A program made the position numbers and the translations under genes. Shown here piece by piece: positions 14,124-27,109 of a DNA stretch of 64,000 bases. This DNA is from Gloeophyllum trabeum ATCC 11539. Lineage: Eukaryota > Basidiomycota > Agaricomycetes > Gloeophyllales > Gloeophyllaceae. Below the pieces are notes generated by a model. That model saw only the letters and a program-made list of their open reading frames with translations, had not been told where the DNA came from and did no database searches. Where the stretch lies: positions 1,801,717 to 1,865,716 of the forward strand of contig NW_006920413.1 of assembly GCF_000344685.1 (NCBI RefSeq). Reading direction: 5' to 3'. The first letter of the stretch is position 1. Each line of letters opens with the position of its first letter.

Positions 14124-16685
14124 ATGCTGAAAATTGAGGTCACTACCCCTTCACCCGAACACTCGCGGGGGCACGTCCCAACTCTCGCGGACCTGAGCAG
14201 AAATGCTTCGGTCATCTCGTCATCCTCGAGCTCGAGCTCGACATCTTCCCTAGTCTTGAATACACCCCGTCCTCGACCAATCCGAACTTTTTCTTCGCCC
14301 CGTTCACGCAGTCCTGCTTCCCCTCCCACTCCTAGAGCCACTAGGCCGCCAGCGTACCTCTCGAAGGAGCTCGGACTTGACGATGAGGAGGTTGAGCGGC
14401 AACTGGCCCGGGACGCAAAGGCCGGAGCACGAGCTAGTTCTCGAGCAGCCTCCCGAGTCCGGGGGTCGAGGAATAGCTCTGCTACCCGTGTCGTGGCCTC
14501 CGACTTCCAGTTCGGAGAGATCCTGGGCGAGGGATCGTATTCAACTGTAAGTTTCGCCGAGTGTCGCTGTCCTTAGTTTCTCATCTCTGACGCCTCTCCA
14601 AGGTGATGCGCGCTGTCTACAGAGCCACCGGACAGGAATATGCCATCAAGGTGCTCGACAAGAACCACCTGAAGCGGAACCAGAAAATGCAGACCGCCAT
14701 GGTTGAGAAGAACTCGTTAGTAAGACTCGGGTCGGGGCACCCGGGTATTGTCCGGCTACACTGGGCCTTCCACGATGATTGGAGTTTGTGTGAGTTTTTC
14801 CGCATGGCCCCGATGGGCTTGGGCTTTTCTAACGTTCTCGGGTGCAGACTTCGTTCTTGACCTGGCCAGGAACGGGGAGATGCAATCCCGCATATCTCGG
14901 ATGGGCTCGCTATCTACAGAGTGTACGCGCTACTACGCCGCGCAGCTGGTCGACGCGCTCGAGTACATGCACTCAAAGGGCGTCATTCACAGGTACGCAT
15001 ACACGCATCGTTCATGTTGCCCGGCAACCGCCTTTGTCGTGTTGCTCACAAGTGACGTTGCAGGGATTTGAAACCAGAGAACCTGCTGCTAGATGACGCC
15101 TTCCGGATCAAGATCACTGATTTTGGCACGGGCAAATTACTCGATTCCGGAGGTTTGTACCATGATCCGGCTGATCACGTGACCGTGACTAGTTAACTGA
15201 TCCTTCTGTTCTGCAGAGGAGAAAGCCAAAACATTTGTGGGCACTGCACAATATGTGTCACCAGAGTTGTTGGAGGCTTGTGAAACAACGCCTAGGTATG
15301 CATTGGACAGGAATTTCACGCGGCTACATGCTGATACGGCGCTCAGCTCGGATCTTTGGGCTTTGGGGTGCATTATATATCAGATGATCGCCGGGCGCTT
15401 CGCCTTCCAGGGGTTGTCTGAATACCTGACATGGCAGAAGATCAAGCAACTCGATTACACGTTCCCCGAGGGCTTCGACGAGCAGGCGAAGGACTTGGTA
15501 CAGAAACTGCTGGTATGTCAATCGACGCCCCGTGAAACCTTATTATGCACTGCTTACCGTTCCCAATCTTAGCTGCGAGATCCGGAGCAGCGTCTGGGCG
15601 CTGGCCCGCCCGGGAGCCCGAACGACATGCAAGCGCTGCGCGCGCACCCATTCTTCGCCGGGATCAACTGGAAGACGCTGTGGAAAGACCCGGCGCCGCC
15701 GCTCGAGTCCGGGCTCGTGAAGCGGGAGCAGAAGCCAGACGCGTACGGGGCGAACTGGGACGTGGACGCGCAGTGGGATAACCTGATGAACGGGCGCGAC
15801 TCGGACGAGATCAGCTGGGCGTCGGATGAGGAGCAGCCGGGGGAGAGCTCGACGGGGCACGAGCACGTGCCGAATGGGTACGCGCATGAAGTGGGCCCGA
15901 TGGGCGAAGTGCCGTGGTATGCAAACGGTGCGGGTGGGTCGCTGGCGGAGCCGATACGCGTGCCCTCGCCGACGAGGAGGGATCGGGGGAGTTACTCGAC
16001 GGGCTCGGCGACCAGCTCGAGTGATGGGAGCCCGGTGGAGAAGTTGAGCGCGGCGCTGGATGCGATGATGTTTGATAGAGGGAGGAATAGGGCGCAGACG
16101 CCTATACAAGGGAATGGGCCTTCGGTCGAATTCGATTGGTATGTCTTCCTTTTCCATCCTCTTTGGGGATGTGTCTGATGAATTGCATGTTTTGGCAGGT
16201 CGCAGATTTTAATACCCGGAGAGAACATCCTTTTCAACTCTGCGGTGGAGGCTAGTACGCTTAGGCGGCGTGCCAGTCGACTGCTCGCCATTGCTGTGAC
16301 GCCGCGGAAGATGAAAACTCGGCAACTCGTGCTCACCTCGCACCGGCTGGTGTGCTTGAAGCAAGGAAAGACCGAGCGCTCTATCGCGGTGAAGAGCGAG
16401 TTGTTCTTCAAACCGTCGGATAAGGAGAAGGAGCGGATGACGCAGACTATCATTGTCGGCGTCGAGCCGAAGGGCGAAAGGGAGTTTGTGGTGCTGACTG
16501 TGAGTGTTTGTTGCGACTTTCTGGCTCCGGTTACTGAGCAAGGTGCCTTGTAGAATAATAAGTCGCATTCCTATGCCACGGACAGCCCGATCCTGGCCTC
16601 GACTTGGGTACGCAAATTGAATGAAGTCCTCGAGTCGCAGAAAGAAGGCCGCAACGGACGGACACCCTCGACCACACGGACTTGA
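14124..16685 (+). CDS. PDK1-type protein kinase (AGC family master kinase)
   Basis: Nine exons (14124-14546, 14603-14789, 14848-14992, 15064-15152, 15217-15295, 15347-15512, 15573-16138, 16199-16499, 16554-16685) sum to 2088 nt, or 695 residues. A Ser/Arg-rich N-terminus precedes the kinase domain (residues about 130-440): glycine loop GEGSYSTV, catalytic Lys in [19 protein letters not shown], then [13 protein letters not shown], which is the PDK1 activation-segment signature. After an acidic/Ser-rich linker, the C-terminal 130 residues starting near [11 protein letters not shown] fit the PH domain of PDK1 proteins. Family knowledge: PDK1/Pkh1/Ksg1 phosphorylates the activation loops of Akt-, S6K- and PKC-like kinases. 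All catalytic motifs are present. Confidence 0.93.
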
Positions 16686-19600
16686 TATTCAAGTAGGACT
16701 CGCGATCTCCTGCATGCATGCATCCCTCGCACACTCTCTCCTTGTTATCGGCTGGTTGATATACCGCATTGTAGTATTATTTTTCGTTTGGGACTCGGAC
16801 ACTCACTCATCTTTGCTGCTCGCAACGCAATCATCTTTATTATCAGGTACATTAGGTTCTTGGTCTACTAGTACTCATTTTGTATGTATCATGTATTTCT
16901 CCTGCCGCTGGCGTTACAATGGCTATGACAATGAAGTGATCGAGTATATAGCCACATCCCAGTTATACTATTATAGGCGTGGCGAAATAGATCTATAACT
17001 GAGTTTGAATGATATAGTTCGGACTTCGAATTGTTATACTGTATTCGGTAGGTGTTCTCACACTTGTGGCACCGCATGCACATGCCATCCTCCAGCCTCC
17101 CTACCTTTTCACGACGAGTGCAAGCTTCCTACTGAAGCCATCCCATCCACAACTGTTTGTAAAATGAAAGAGATATATTTTTTTGGAGAATTTTTGTCCG
17201 GAAATGCGCTCTTTTGCCGCTTATGGTGCTATTTCACTCCCAAAATTGGGGCTGAAGAGTTATATCTGTACTGTGAGATCCGGGACACATAGCTAGGTAG
17301 AAGTACTATAGGTGGGTAAGTGACAAGTGATTCATTAAGTTTGGTATGCATAAAGTGAGCGGCGCGACAGCGCCGCCGAAAGAAAAATGATTTTGACTTC
17401 CAGGTTGCTTAATTTCTTGCAATTCACATGAGCAGTGGGATATACATAGAGGTGACCATTCAAACTTAAAATACCACCAGGTTTTGCCTTAAGCTATCCA
17501 GAGAGTTAATACAGCGCGCAGAGCCGCGAAGCAAAATTCATGTGCTGTGGAAACCGAAGAAACTAGCCTCGAGGGATATTTCAAGCGAGGGAGATCCCTG
17601 AATATAGCACTAGTATACCCTTTCAATAACATACCCCTTCTGAAGCTCACGGGGCCCGAACGGAGTGTCTTTCCCTTCTCTTTCTCTCTCTCCTTCGCTT
17701 TAATTTTTTTAATTTCTTTAATTGATCTAAAAGTCCACACCTAAGGTACATAAGCCCCACATCCAGCTTTGATCGTGAAGGTGCACTACAACCATAAATA
17801 GCACATGTCGGAAGCGTCTGCCGACCATTCGAATAATCAATATGCTTGCTCTTTCGCCATTTCCTGAAGCTACGTTATGGAGAAGATAACGGAATTCCAG
17901 CGCGCGCAGAGTTCTGTTGAGACTGTCTTCAATTTGCTCGCGGTCGACGTTGAATCCCTGGAAATCATGATGAACTTCGTAATTGTCAAGTTTAGCGATA
18001 CTTTCGGACTAGGGTGGTAAATTGGCCTTCGAGCAGAAAAAAGTGACGAGGACGAAACCAACAGGATTTTACCCGGGGACCGCTGTTGAACACGGGCTGG
18101 GTTTCCGTCTGTGTTACTACGTTGGACTGATAGTCACGGCTCATGTGCTCCTCCGCTGCGAGGACCTATGCTGGCTGAGGGTCATTCTCTGAGCAACACT
18201 GCGCTTCAAACTGCACTTGCCAAGCATTGGAAGTCGCCTCTTTCGTGCTGAATGGTCTCCAGTACATGATCTTTGCCAAAGTATCTGAACGCAGGGGTGG
18301 CGGAAGAGCCGCTTCCCCGGGTCTCTGGATATTCAGACTGTGAGTTAGAGCAAGAGCGTGTTCTTGAGTACTGACTTCGGTAGTCCTCGAAAGCTTCCAG
18401 GATTCTTCTGTCGGCGCAGAACCACAACCTTATGTCATGGCCGGCAGTGATGACCTTTCCGACTCAGGCGACGACAGGCGACGAGGTCGAGTCCGAGGAA
18501 GGCGAGTGCGAGAAGATCCAGGAAGCCCGAATTATGCAGCATAAACAAGCCAGCGATCGTGGAGAGGCCCCTAAGATTGAAGCGGGCTACGAAAATGAGC
18601 TCAGCGGACGTGAAGGTATAAAATCTGGAGTACACTGAGCTCTTCTACTGTCAGCAGGTCCCGCATTTCAGGGAAGGACTGCAAGGATGATGGGCGTTGC
18701 ACCAATAACCTAAGTCCACCGGAGCTGAGAGCAAGCTGTCTCTGACTTAACGTCTGCTAGTTGGAGGGCGTTGGTACTCTTTCTTTACTGCGGCCGGATT
18801 CGTTTCAATTGGAGGCTTCGCTCAAGCCACTCGGATGATCTGGATCCAGCCACTTGGCCTACACGAACGATGCAAACATTCGAGCAAGAAGTTCCTTGCG
18901 GTATGGTCTGCTCCCCGAAGTCGATGTACGGTATATCGCTTGACTTCACGCGTGAGATCCCTACTTCAGTGTTCACAAGCGGTAGAATGGAGTCAAGCCT
19001 CACTTTTTGCTTGTTTGGTTCGACCTCACGCGTCTAGCCGATGTATCTTTCGTGACCATCAAAGCTTGTCTCACTGAAGAAGACATCGTCGAGGAATTCT
19101 TTTCTGAGCTCACTCCTAGGTCAGGAGCCACACTGTCTTATGGTCAACGAATGTCTTATGCTGCCGCAGGGAGAGTCGTCACGGACTGATGGTGACACTT
19201 GCTCATTGACTTCAGCTTGTCTCCGTGTTATGAAAGCCATAAAGGGAGGCGAAATGGTCTAAACCTGTAGACTTGGACCAAGAAGCAACGGTGAGCCTAA
19301 GTGACAAACAGGTTCTCTTTGGGCTTACACAAATCAATTGACAACAACACTCGGCTGTTCACAGGGAATGTATTGGACCCACAAATTGACAGCATCTAGG
19401 AGAACCTGGATTAGGTGCAACGCAATCACCATGATACCACTCGATCTTCATCGGGAAAGCGAAGGTATGTGGAGCGTCAGTTCTGGCCCAATACAACGTC
19501 TTCTGCGCCGTTGCCATTTGCTCAATTTAGGGCCATTTGCTCAATTTAGGGACAGTTTAGCAAAGGTGAATCGCATGTGTGTGAGCACCAGGCTCAGCAG

Positions 19601-20030
19601 TACTACTTGGGTATGCATGTGCGTTCCCTGATAACAGGTTTTACGCGTGCCTGACAAAGACTAGGGTTCCAAGGTAACGACGTTCGAAGACTCAATCCTA
19701 CGTGAGACCCACGCTGTGTAAGGTCTCAGATTCGTATCCGCACGTTTTATGTTCAGCGAGCTGTGTAGTGCCTCCATCGATCGAGATGCCACAACTTCGT
19801 CTTGTAGGGCAGTAGAACATCGGAATCTCGAGGCGAATAATCAGCGGGATTGCGGACGCGTATTCTCGTGCCTTGCTCGAGTCAGAAATCACATCACTAG
19901 GGAGCTAGCACACAGCCTATTCTCCCAAGCTCTCCTTCAACCCACGTCCTTGAAGTGCTGAGGTCTTCTTCAGTAAAATTTTGAGTTGGACAATCAGACT
20001 AAGAGCATCGTATTCTCATATGCCATACCT
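16686..20030. other. Gene-poor interval, no supported gene
   Basis: I see only short, frame-shifting open segments with no recognisable domain. AT-rich sequence around 16740-17000 probably contains the 3' untranslated region of the kinase gene. A short open segment at 19007-19189 on the plus strand looks weakly protein-like but has no start, splice context or family match that I can name. Confidence 0.45.
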
Positions 20031-20396
20031 CAGTGTTGTGCCGGTCGACGACTAGTCCGTGCAGTCCACCCGTCGACTTGTCGACTAGTCGACAGTCCGG
20101 CGCGTCGACCGTAAGTCTTGTCGACTGTCCCACGGCGTTGTCGACTGTCCCACGGCGTTGTCGACTGTCCCACGGTGTACGAACAGCATGCAGCGGTTTC
20201 CCCCCGAAGGCAAAAGCCGAGAAGACTGGCCAGGGCCAGGCCAGGGACATCTTTTCCTGGTCAGCGATTGGCTCAGGCCTCCACGCATCAGTCCGGTCGA
20301 CTATTCTCACGGTCGACCGTGGACTGTTGTCGACTAGTCGACGACTTGTCGACTTTGTTGACTTTGGTCGACTAGTCGTCGACCGGCACATCACTG
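20031..20396. mobile_element. Non-autonomous hAT-type miniature transposon (366 bp)
   Basis: The element starts CAGTGTTGTGCCGGTCGACG and ends with the inverse, giving 27-bp terminal inverted repeats with one mismatch and CAGTG/CACTG termini. It is flanked by a perfect 8-bp direct repeat CCATACCT at 20023-20030 and 20397-20404. An 8-bp target duplication and CAGTG termini are hallmarks of the hAT superfamily. Fifteen GTCGAC hexamers cluster in the two ends and are absent from the centre. There is no transposase, so it would need an autonomous relative for movement. The perfect duplication and nearly identical ends suggest fairly recent insertion. Confidence 0.88.
20121..20176. repeat. Tandem 20-bp repeat inside the hAT element
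   Basis: The unit TCGACTGTCCCACGGCGTTG occurs at 20121-20140 and 20141-20160, followed by a third copy truncated at 16 bases (20161-20176). Each unit carries one TCGAC core, so the array adds subterminal motifs on the left side of the element. Confidence 0.85.
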
Positions 20397-23300
20397 CCAT
20401 ACCTCAGTAGCTGGCATAGCAGTATGTATCAAAGATCGACCTAGCCCTATTATCACACTAGTACTGACGGCACAGGAACGATGATCAGGGCGACCGCCGA
20501 CGGCATCATCCTGAACGGCATGCCTGCGGTGACTTGATCCCAGTTGATGACATGCGTGATCTTGCTAACTGTATCGTGTTTGCCTTGAGATGTCATATCA
20601 TAGCACACCAAGGAATGATAGGCATCCTCGCCGATGAGCCCGTATCCAAGTCAGCAAGCTGATCATATTACGGCGCTCACTTGTCATGATGCTGCCCACT
20701 AAACAGCTAGCCAACAGAGTTCGTATAGCGACAAAGACACTGAACGCCGTAAGCGTAGTCATGATGCTTGACATGGACTTGTCAGCCTGGCATCCATATT
20801 ATTATCTTGCGAATGGGACGGGACAGACGCTCGCGGTATCATCCGGATTCAATTGCGTTTACGGTGATGGCGGCAAACAGGATCGACAGGGGTCGTGTCC
20901 TCGACGTGCTCATTCTGTCTGTAACGTTCGGTGCGCTTGTCGACGCTTAGCGGCGTCTTAACGCTCCCGCGAGCCTCAGCTGTCGTTTGCAAGCGAGTAC
21001 CGGAGCAAGGCACTCCGGCAACTCACCGGTGAATAAGAAGCCTTCATCACGCCTCAAATGAATGTGAGTAACATCAAGCACGATGTCATGATATTTACAT
21101 AAAGAAGCATACACGGAGGACGAGGGCACTGCCAGGAAGTGAACAGCGTCGAACTGAGTTCCAATGTCAAGACGTTTGATTCCATCTGATCGCGTGGTGC
21201 ACTCACCGCCAGGGGAACCCGAAGTGCAGGGGGACACGTCGATGGGAATCGTTAAGGCATCGGAGTCGGAGGATCCGCAGCAAGAAGCTTCTATCATCTA
21301 CGGAGCCGGAATCCGGACTGGCATACGGAAGTGGAAATCTTGTGGCAAGGGGTCCAGTAAGTACTTACTTCCATACGCATGGTAGAAAAGTGTACACGGG
21401 CCCCATGGTATACTTAGTACTGTGCTCTACCGTTACGTCTCAGAACGCCAATGGGAAGCAGGCTGAAGCTCTAACGGACTTGCGGCTGGGGCTGCATGCC
21501 ACCCCCGAGAAATCTGTTCATCCACTTCGGCATGATCATGGTGCGTTTGAATCTGCTTCGCGCTCTTGCAGCATGCCAGGGTGAATTTTAGTGGCAGTCA
21601 TCTGGAACTGCATCAGAAGATCCCGCCAGCGGCGCGCTCCTGGGATTCCTTTTGCAAAGGATAATAGATGGCGGTCTGCCTGATGTACCGGCCGAAGCAA
21701 TTACGACGACGGACGCGTATGAATTACATTGCCAATCATGCGGGCTTGCTGTCCATATGTTTGTGAGGACGAGAGGAACAAAGACTAACGTCAGAACCTC
21801 GTCACTGGTCGAGGACTCAGGCACTAGCCTCAATACTTAGCTCAAGCTTGGCAGATCCCGGTTCGTGGCTTGCAATTGTCGCCGCCTTATGGACACTTTC
21901 GGACAGGACAGGACCTCGCCGACCATTGGTATTGATACGTCCGCAGGGGCGGTGTGTCCGATTTGTAGCCAATTGTCGCTCACGGCCACTGCTTCGTGAC
22001 TTATCCGGTGGGGCTTGTTGAACTATTATTCAGCTCTTATGCAAATGATTGACTTGTAAGGAACTCGGTCCTTAAAGAGGATGGACCTAGGGTCGAGGTA
22101 CATACTCAAGGTGCCGGCCATGTCCGAGTAAGCCACACCTATTCGGATCAGTCTTTGGGACTCCTCGGTATGCGCGCCGAAGTCGTGCTATTGTGTATGG
22201 AGTATGCATATTCACGTTTTCCCCATTCTTTCTTTGTCTCCAGCGCGAGCCTGAACTGGAGAAAGAAGGAAGTAGGTCAAGGTACACGACCTATGTCTCG
22301 TTGCAAGGCCGGATGCGCAAGACATACGAAAAGGTCGTGCTCTGAGGCTGGACCAATATTCACACACATGTGGCATGATCGCGGTTCCATTCAGGCTTCA
22401 CTGCGGGGGTTCCTTGATATGAAGGAGGCGACAGACTGCTGGAGAAGTCGAGGTGGACTTCGCAGAATAGCCTCGCAGCTGGTCCAGATCTTTGTTTGTC
22501 TGCCTGCCTGCCTGTAAACTGCGCCGCACCTAGTTCACAGTTCACTCTGGCTTTGGTTGTTCTTTGAGTACTGAACTCCAGGATATTCCATGGAGGGACT
22601 AGCGGTAAGCGATGCTATCGAATTTCACTAAGTAGCGTGCTCCAGGCAGATCTGACGAGCACATAGACATTGCCCGGGCATTTTGAACCAGTCGCAACAG
22701 ACGTTGGGTCTATATCGAGTCGTCCGCATGAAAAGTATCAGCAACGGTGCTATGTTAACATCGGAGGACCGCCGCAAGAGGTCTCCGTTGACCCAATGAT
22801 GCCGCTCAGTCGGGCCGGTCGTCGTGGTCAACAATGAACGAGTTTTGAGACAAAAGATGCTGTCAGTGCACTGGTCTCGCTGATGATCAACTCTGGTCAA
22901 CTAGTATCCTACAACCGGAGAGTATTCTTGATTCTAACATATGTTTCAGTTTGGAAATGAAAGTCGGCCAAGTCTTTGACCGCAGGACAGCCTGGACAAG
23001 ACGCAGCTACGAGAAGTCACATCCTAAAGCAGGATAGACTCGGATTGGAAGCAGCCACCGCCCGACTGCTTTTACGTCTTCTGGCGTAGCACCTCCAGCA
23101 AAGGGGCGTTACCTTCTGTGGCATAACATGATCGCTCTATGTGACAGATCAGTGATCTTTTCTGTTACATCCGCCAGCGTCGACCCTATAATCGGATTAA
23201 CTCTTAAATCTGCGGGTCTTCGCTGCCTATGTAGTCGTAGGCAGCTGTCTATGTGACATATGTCGTAGCACGAGACCACCTACTAGTACTGCCAATGGTC

Positions 23301-24155
23301 TACCGAAACGTGGCTACATATCATATGACATATGTCAGGTTCTGGTAAGAATCACGACAGTGTACGTACGGCTTATTTGTTTGTTTGAACCTGCTGGTGC
23401 CAAAAGCTTATTGTTGTATGCATGCTGTGACGATAAGATAAGTTGCCAACGGAAAATGGTGACGAAAAAGAACGCATCCTTCGGCAGTTATATAGGGTTA
23501 AATAGCCTAAAGTGGGTGCAGCGGTGATCTCGAACTCTTCCAGTACCTCTACCCACCTCTGCGTGAACTCTCGTACTCTCCTGCAGGTATGCGTAGTGCG
23601 CTGGATACCTACCTGCAGCTATTCGAGGTGGCACATCATCGGAACAAATCGGGGTTAGTGTTTTGGGATGCTCTTGACAGTTCGAGCGGAGTTGGCATCA
23701 AAGGCTGTAACGTCCCTGAGGTCCGAATTCGTGGGGTGGGAAACCTAGTGGAAGTCTCCGGCTTCTTTCCTTTCCGGCAGCAGCTGCGCCGTTGTGGCTG
23801 ATTGACCCATTCGCATGATCAGTTCAAACAGACACGACGCGCTTTACCATTTTCGTCCTTGTCGTTGACGTGTACAGTGCATTATTGTAGGGGTAGGTTG
23901 ATCGAGGCTGCAGGAAATTCACTGCTGTTGAGGTTCTCCGGAGAAAGGGGACCACATGCTGGTAGCACTGCGCCATGTTTTCTGATAATTTCCCTGAAAA
24001 CCTTCAACTTCCCCGAAGAATTCAAAAGAACCCATCGTCGCAGCCCTCAGATCTGTGTCCGGCGATGGATCCCGATATGCGATGATCCGCAAAAGGGCAT
24101 CGTTTCCTCGTTGCTACTCCTCTTAAACAACCTCGTCCCATTATATTTCTATCTC
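20397..24155. other. Gene-poor interval between hAT element and transcription factor gene
   Basis: No intact gene is visible. Minus-strand frames at 20950-21300 and 21590-21840 contain a hydrophobic stretch (VLTLVFVPLVLTNIW) that could be debris of a membrane protein gene, but stops and frame changes surround it. A small hairpin (CTGCCTA/TAGGCAG) lies near 23225-23250. The last 550 bases before 24156 are the presumed promoter and leader of the transcription factor gene. Confidence 0.4.
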
Positions 24156-27109
24156 ATGCGAGCCATTGAGGACGAGCCTTTCTCTCGTCCGTCGGACTAC
24201 CGACCTATCAACATGTACCAGTGAGTGGCACATTCGCGTCCTCAGTCGGCTACTAATCGTGCGTTGCAGTCCGAGCACTAATCATTATATGGCTCCGACG
24301 TATTTCGCACCTCCGCCACAGCCTGGACACATGCACTTAGTGGCACCTTTACCTCGTCCGACTAATGTACCGCCTCAACGGAAGCGTCCTAAATATACCC
24401 GCAGTAAAACAGGATGTTTAACATGTAGGGCGAAGAAGATAAAGGTATATTCGTCCACCTTAGCCGCAACGTATCCGACTGATATGCCACCCTAGTGCGA
24501 CGAAACGAAGCCGAACTGTATGAGATGTACGCATGGGCAACGCGAAGTACCTACCTTCTCTTTGCTTCGACCTTCCTTGTTCCTGATTCCTCCAAAGTGC
24601 ACTTGGCCGGAAGGCTTACCGACGCGTAAGAAAGCCCCGCCGAAGAAGCAACAGACGCCAACGGATACTCGACCTTCGACGGCCGAGTCTTCGGGAGTCT
24701 CTGAGTCCTCGACTCCTCCAACGCGCAACATAACCCCGCCGAAGCAGGAGAGTGGCCCGCTGGAGTTAAGCCTACCCCCTCTCGCATCTACGAGGCGTCA
24801 CAGGTGAGGTGTTGCGATCTTACTGAAGTCTGCTGTATTCAGTCGCCACCTAGTGAGCCCTATTTGACCCTTCCCGCCTCCGGGTTGATACCTTCGCGGC
24901 GACAAAGGTACGGTTCAAAAATCTCAACGCGTGTAAAACGACCCAACAGCCCGTTTCAGTATCCCCACGCTTCAAGCCACCACTCATCATGGATACCCAG
25001 CACATTCGTTACATTCTCATGCTTTGCCAGTAATTCCCGAGATGACCTCATCATACCCCTCCCAACGATATAATTCTCAATATTCGACTCCCTTGCACGC
25101 GCATTCGCCAGGCATTGATACCACGCATATCTCCTCTCGTCCGTCCTCTAGCAGCAATAGCATTCGTCGTATGGAGCACAATTCACACCCTTCCGCACAA
25201 TGGCTTCCTAATCATCCTACTCCACCATTAATGCAACCAGTGGACCCCATCGAACCATACGTACGTGGATCATGTCCTGGCTGTTACCGCGCTAATACTG
25301 AACGAATTCTACAGTTTCAGACAGTTCAGGAGAGGCAATTGGTGGGGCACCCTTCGTCTAATAATCACCCATTTAGATACCAATGAGAACGATGATTTGT
25401 TTTGTTTCTGTCTTAAGATCCGTCACTACTGCGACACGTCGTTAAGCATCATCATGGCCGTCCCGTCTGAGAACCCAGTCGCGGCAGCAAACTTATCCCT
25501 TGTGTTCAACCGACCCCTGCAAAGTGATCCCGCGACTGAAGCTTTACGACTGGCGTTGCTAGGTGTCGCAGCAGTGCATCAGTCCTTCCAGCTAGGCCGC
25601 GGTGGTACCTCCCCGGACGCTTCTGCCGACATGCTGCATCAAGCTCAAATTTATCGGACGGAGTCCAGGCGTTGGTTAGCAGGTGCTTGTTCTACAGTCG
25701 ATGGTTTGCAAAGCGACGCTGCGCTCTCAGCGTCGCTGAGTATTGCTCTCATCGATGTGAGTAGCATTTATATATGTCAGTGAGATGCAGCGAGATCAAC
25801 CATACGCACAATTTCGGTCTCGATAGATATTCACCGGTGGCCACCAGTGGATCACGGATTTAAATGTAGCCAAAAGCCTAGTAAAGACTCGTGGAGGCCC
25901 GTCCGCTCTACTGGCTCGACGCATCCCCTCCAGACCGGGCACTGTGACCGGTACTTCGCGTGCCAGGCTGCTGCTGGAGATTCTGGCAGTTTACGATACT
26001 TTTGGTATGTTTTACCATTGCCATTATGACAGCAATGTCTAATGGTGAGTGTAGGATGCCTAGCAACAGGTAGAGAACCGACTATCCTGGGCTCTGGTAC
26101 CGTCGATTGGTGGTCCGTCACGACTTCTTTTGTAGATACTTCTACCATCTGACCACAGGTCTGTAGGCACGACGACTCTATCGCCCACTCTCATATCGAA
26201 CATGTATTCGGGATTTCGAGAACTCTGGTACCCATCTTGGCCCAGGTCGGTACCCTGAACAGTATTGCCGTTGCACGCTGACGACTTGACGAGCAGGTCG
26301 TGTCATCTGTTGCGCGGACTTTGAGTGGTAAATCCCGCATAGTGGAACTTCCAGATGGCGTCAGTTCGCCGGAGAACGAGATGGCGGAATGTACCGCCCT
26401 CTATAACCTTCTCGATAACTGGACGCCCCCGGAAGGAGATACTCCCGTACGTGTGCAAACGGGGAACGCCATATACATCAATACTGCCAAGGTAGCTGTT
26501 GGCTGCTTCAAATCTAAGTTTTCCCGCTCATCCTATCCCTAGATTGTCCTGCTCAGAGACGTCGGTCTCGTTTCCGCTACTGATCCCTTAGTGCAGCAAT
26601 GCATGGAGGACATTCTCTCCCTTTGCTTTCGTTGCGCAGAAAATAAGCTCAGCGTCGAGTGAGTCGCAGATTGTCTGTCTGTCCTCGTTGTCTCTCGAAC
26701 CAGTCATATCTCTAGCTTGAACTGGCCCGTGATCATCGCAGCTTCACATGCCTTCGGGACGTATCGGCGGCAGGTTTTGGAACTCTTAGAGGCTTTCAGG
26801 TTCGTGTTCTGTATTTTCTTATTGAAGATATTCGACGGACTAATCACGACTATGTACTCGCAGGGTACAATGTAAGTAAACTACTCCAGAGTCGTGTCAC
26901 TACCAGCATGGAGTTGACGGTCCCCCAAAGGTTGCTACGAGGTCGACACCGCCGAGCAGATTGTGCTAGAGGTAAGTCTTGAACACTACGGGTATAGCAT
27001 CGTCGCTGATCGATGAATGCAGGTGTGGAAACGCCTGGATCAAAATCTGCCAGGCGCGAATTGGCGGGCTGTCATGAAAGACCTGAATCTGGATGTACTG
27101 ATACTCTGA
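24156..27109 (+). CDS. Zn(II)2Cys6 transcription factor with fungal-specific domain
   Basis: The start ATG at 24156 opens a 65-nt exon that joins at 24270. Further introns lie inside and just after the zinc cluster. The zinc cluster reads C-x2-C-x6-C-x6-C-x2-C-x6-C (CLTCRAKKIKC, then CDETKPNC and CMRCTHGQREC across two introns), preceded by the basic stretch KRPKYTRSKTG. A Pro/Ser/Thr-rich linker follows. From about 25320 the protein enters a helical region (ALRLALLGVAAVHQSF, DIFTGGHQWI) that resembles the Fungal_trans_2 domain, ending with TGA at 27107. Family members bind CGG-type sites and regulate metabolism or development in the nucleus. The borders of the small exons at 26100-27010 are the least certain. 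No target can be inferred. Confidence 0.88.

Noticed and set aside
18771..19189. Overlapping plus-strand frames that look partly protein-like
   Set aside because: No start context, splice logic or family motif; too weak to call even a pseudogene.
21588..21833. Hydrophobic minus-strand frame resembling a membrane protein fragment
   Set aside because: One helix-like stretch (VLTLVFVPLVLTNIW) is suggestive of a decayed mushroom membrane protein, but neighbouring frames do not assemble into a recognisable gene.
22501..22516. GCCT microsatellite
   Set aside because: Only about three repeat units; not meaningful.
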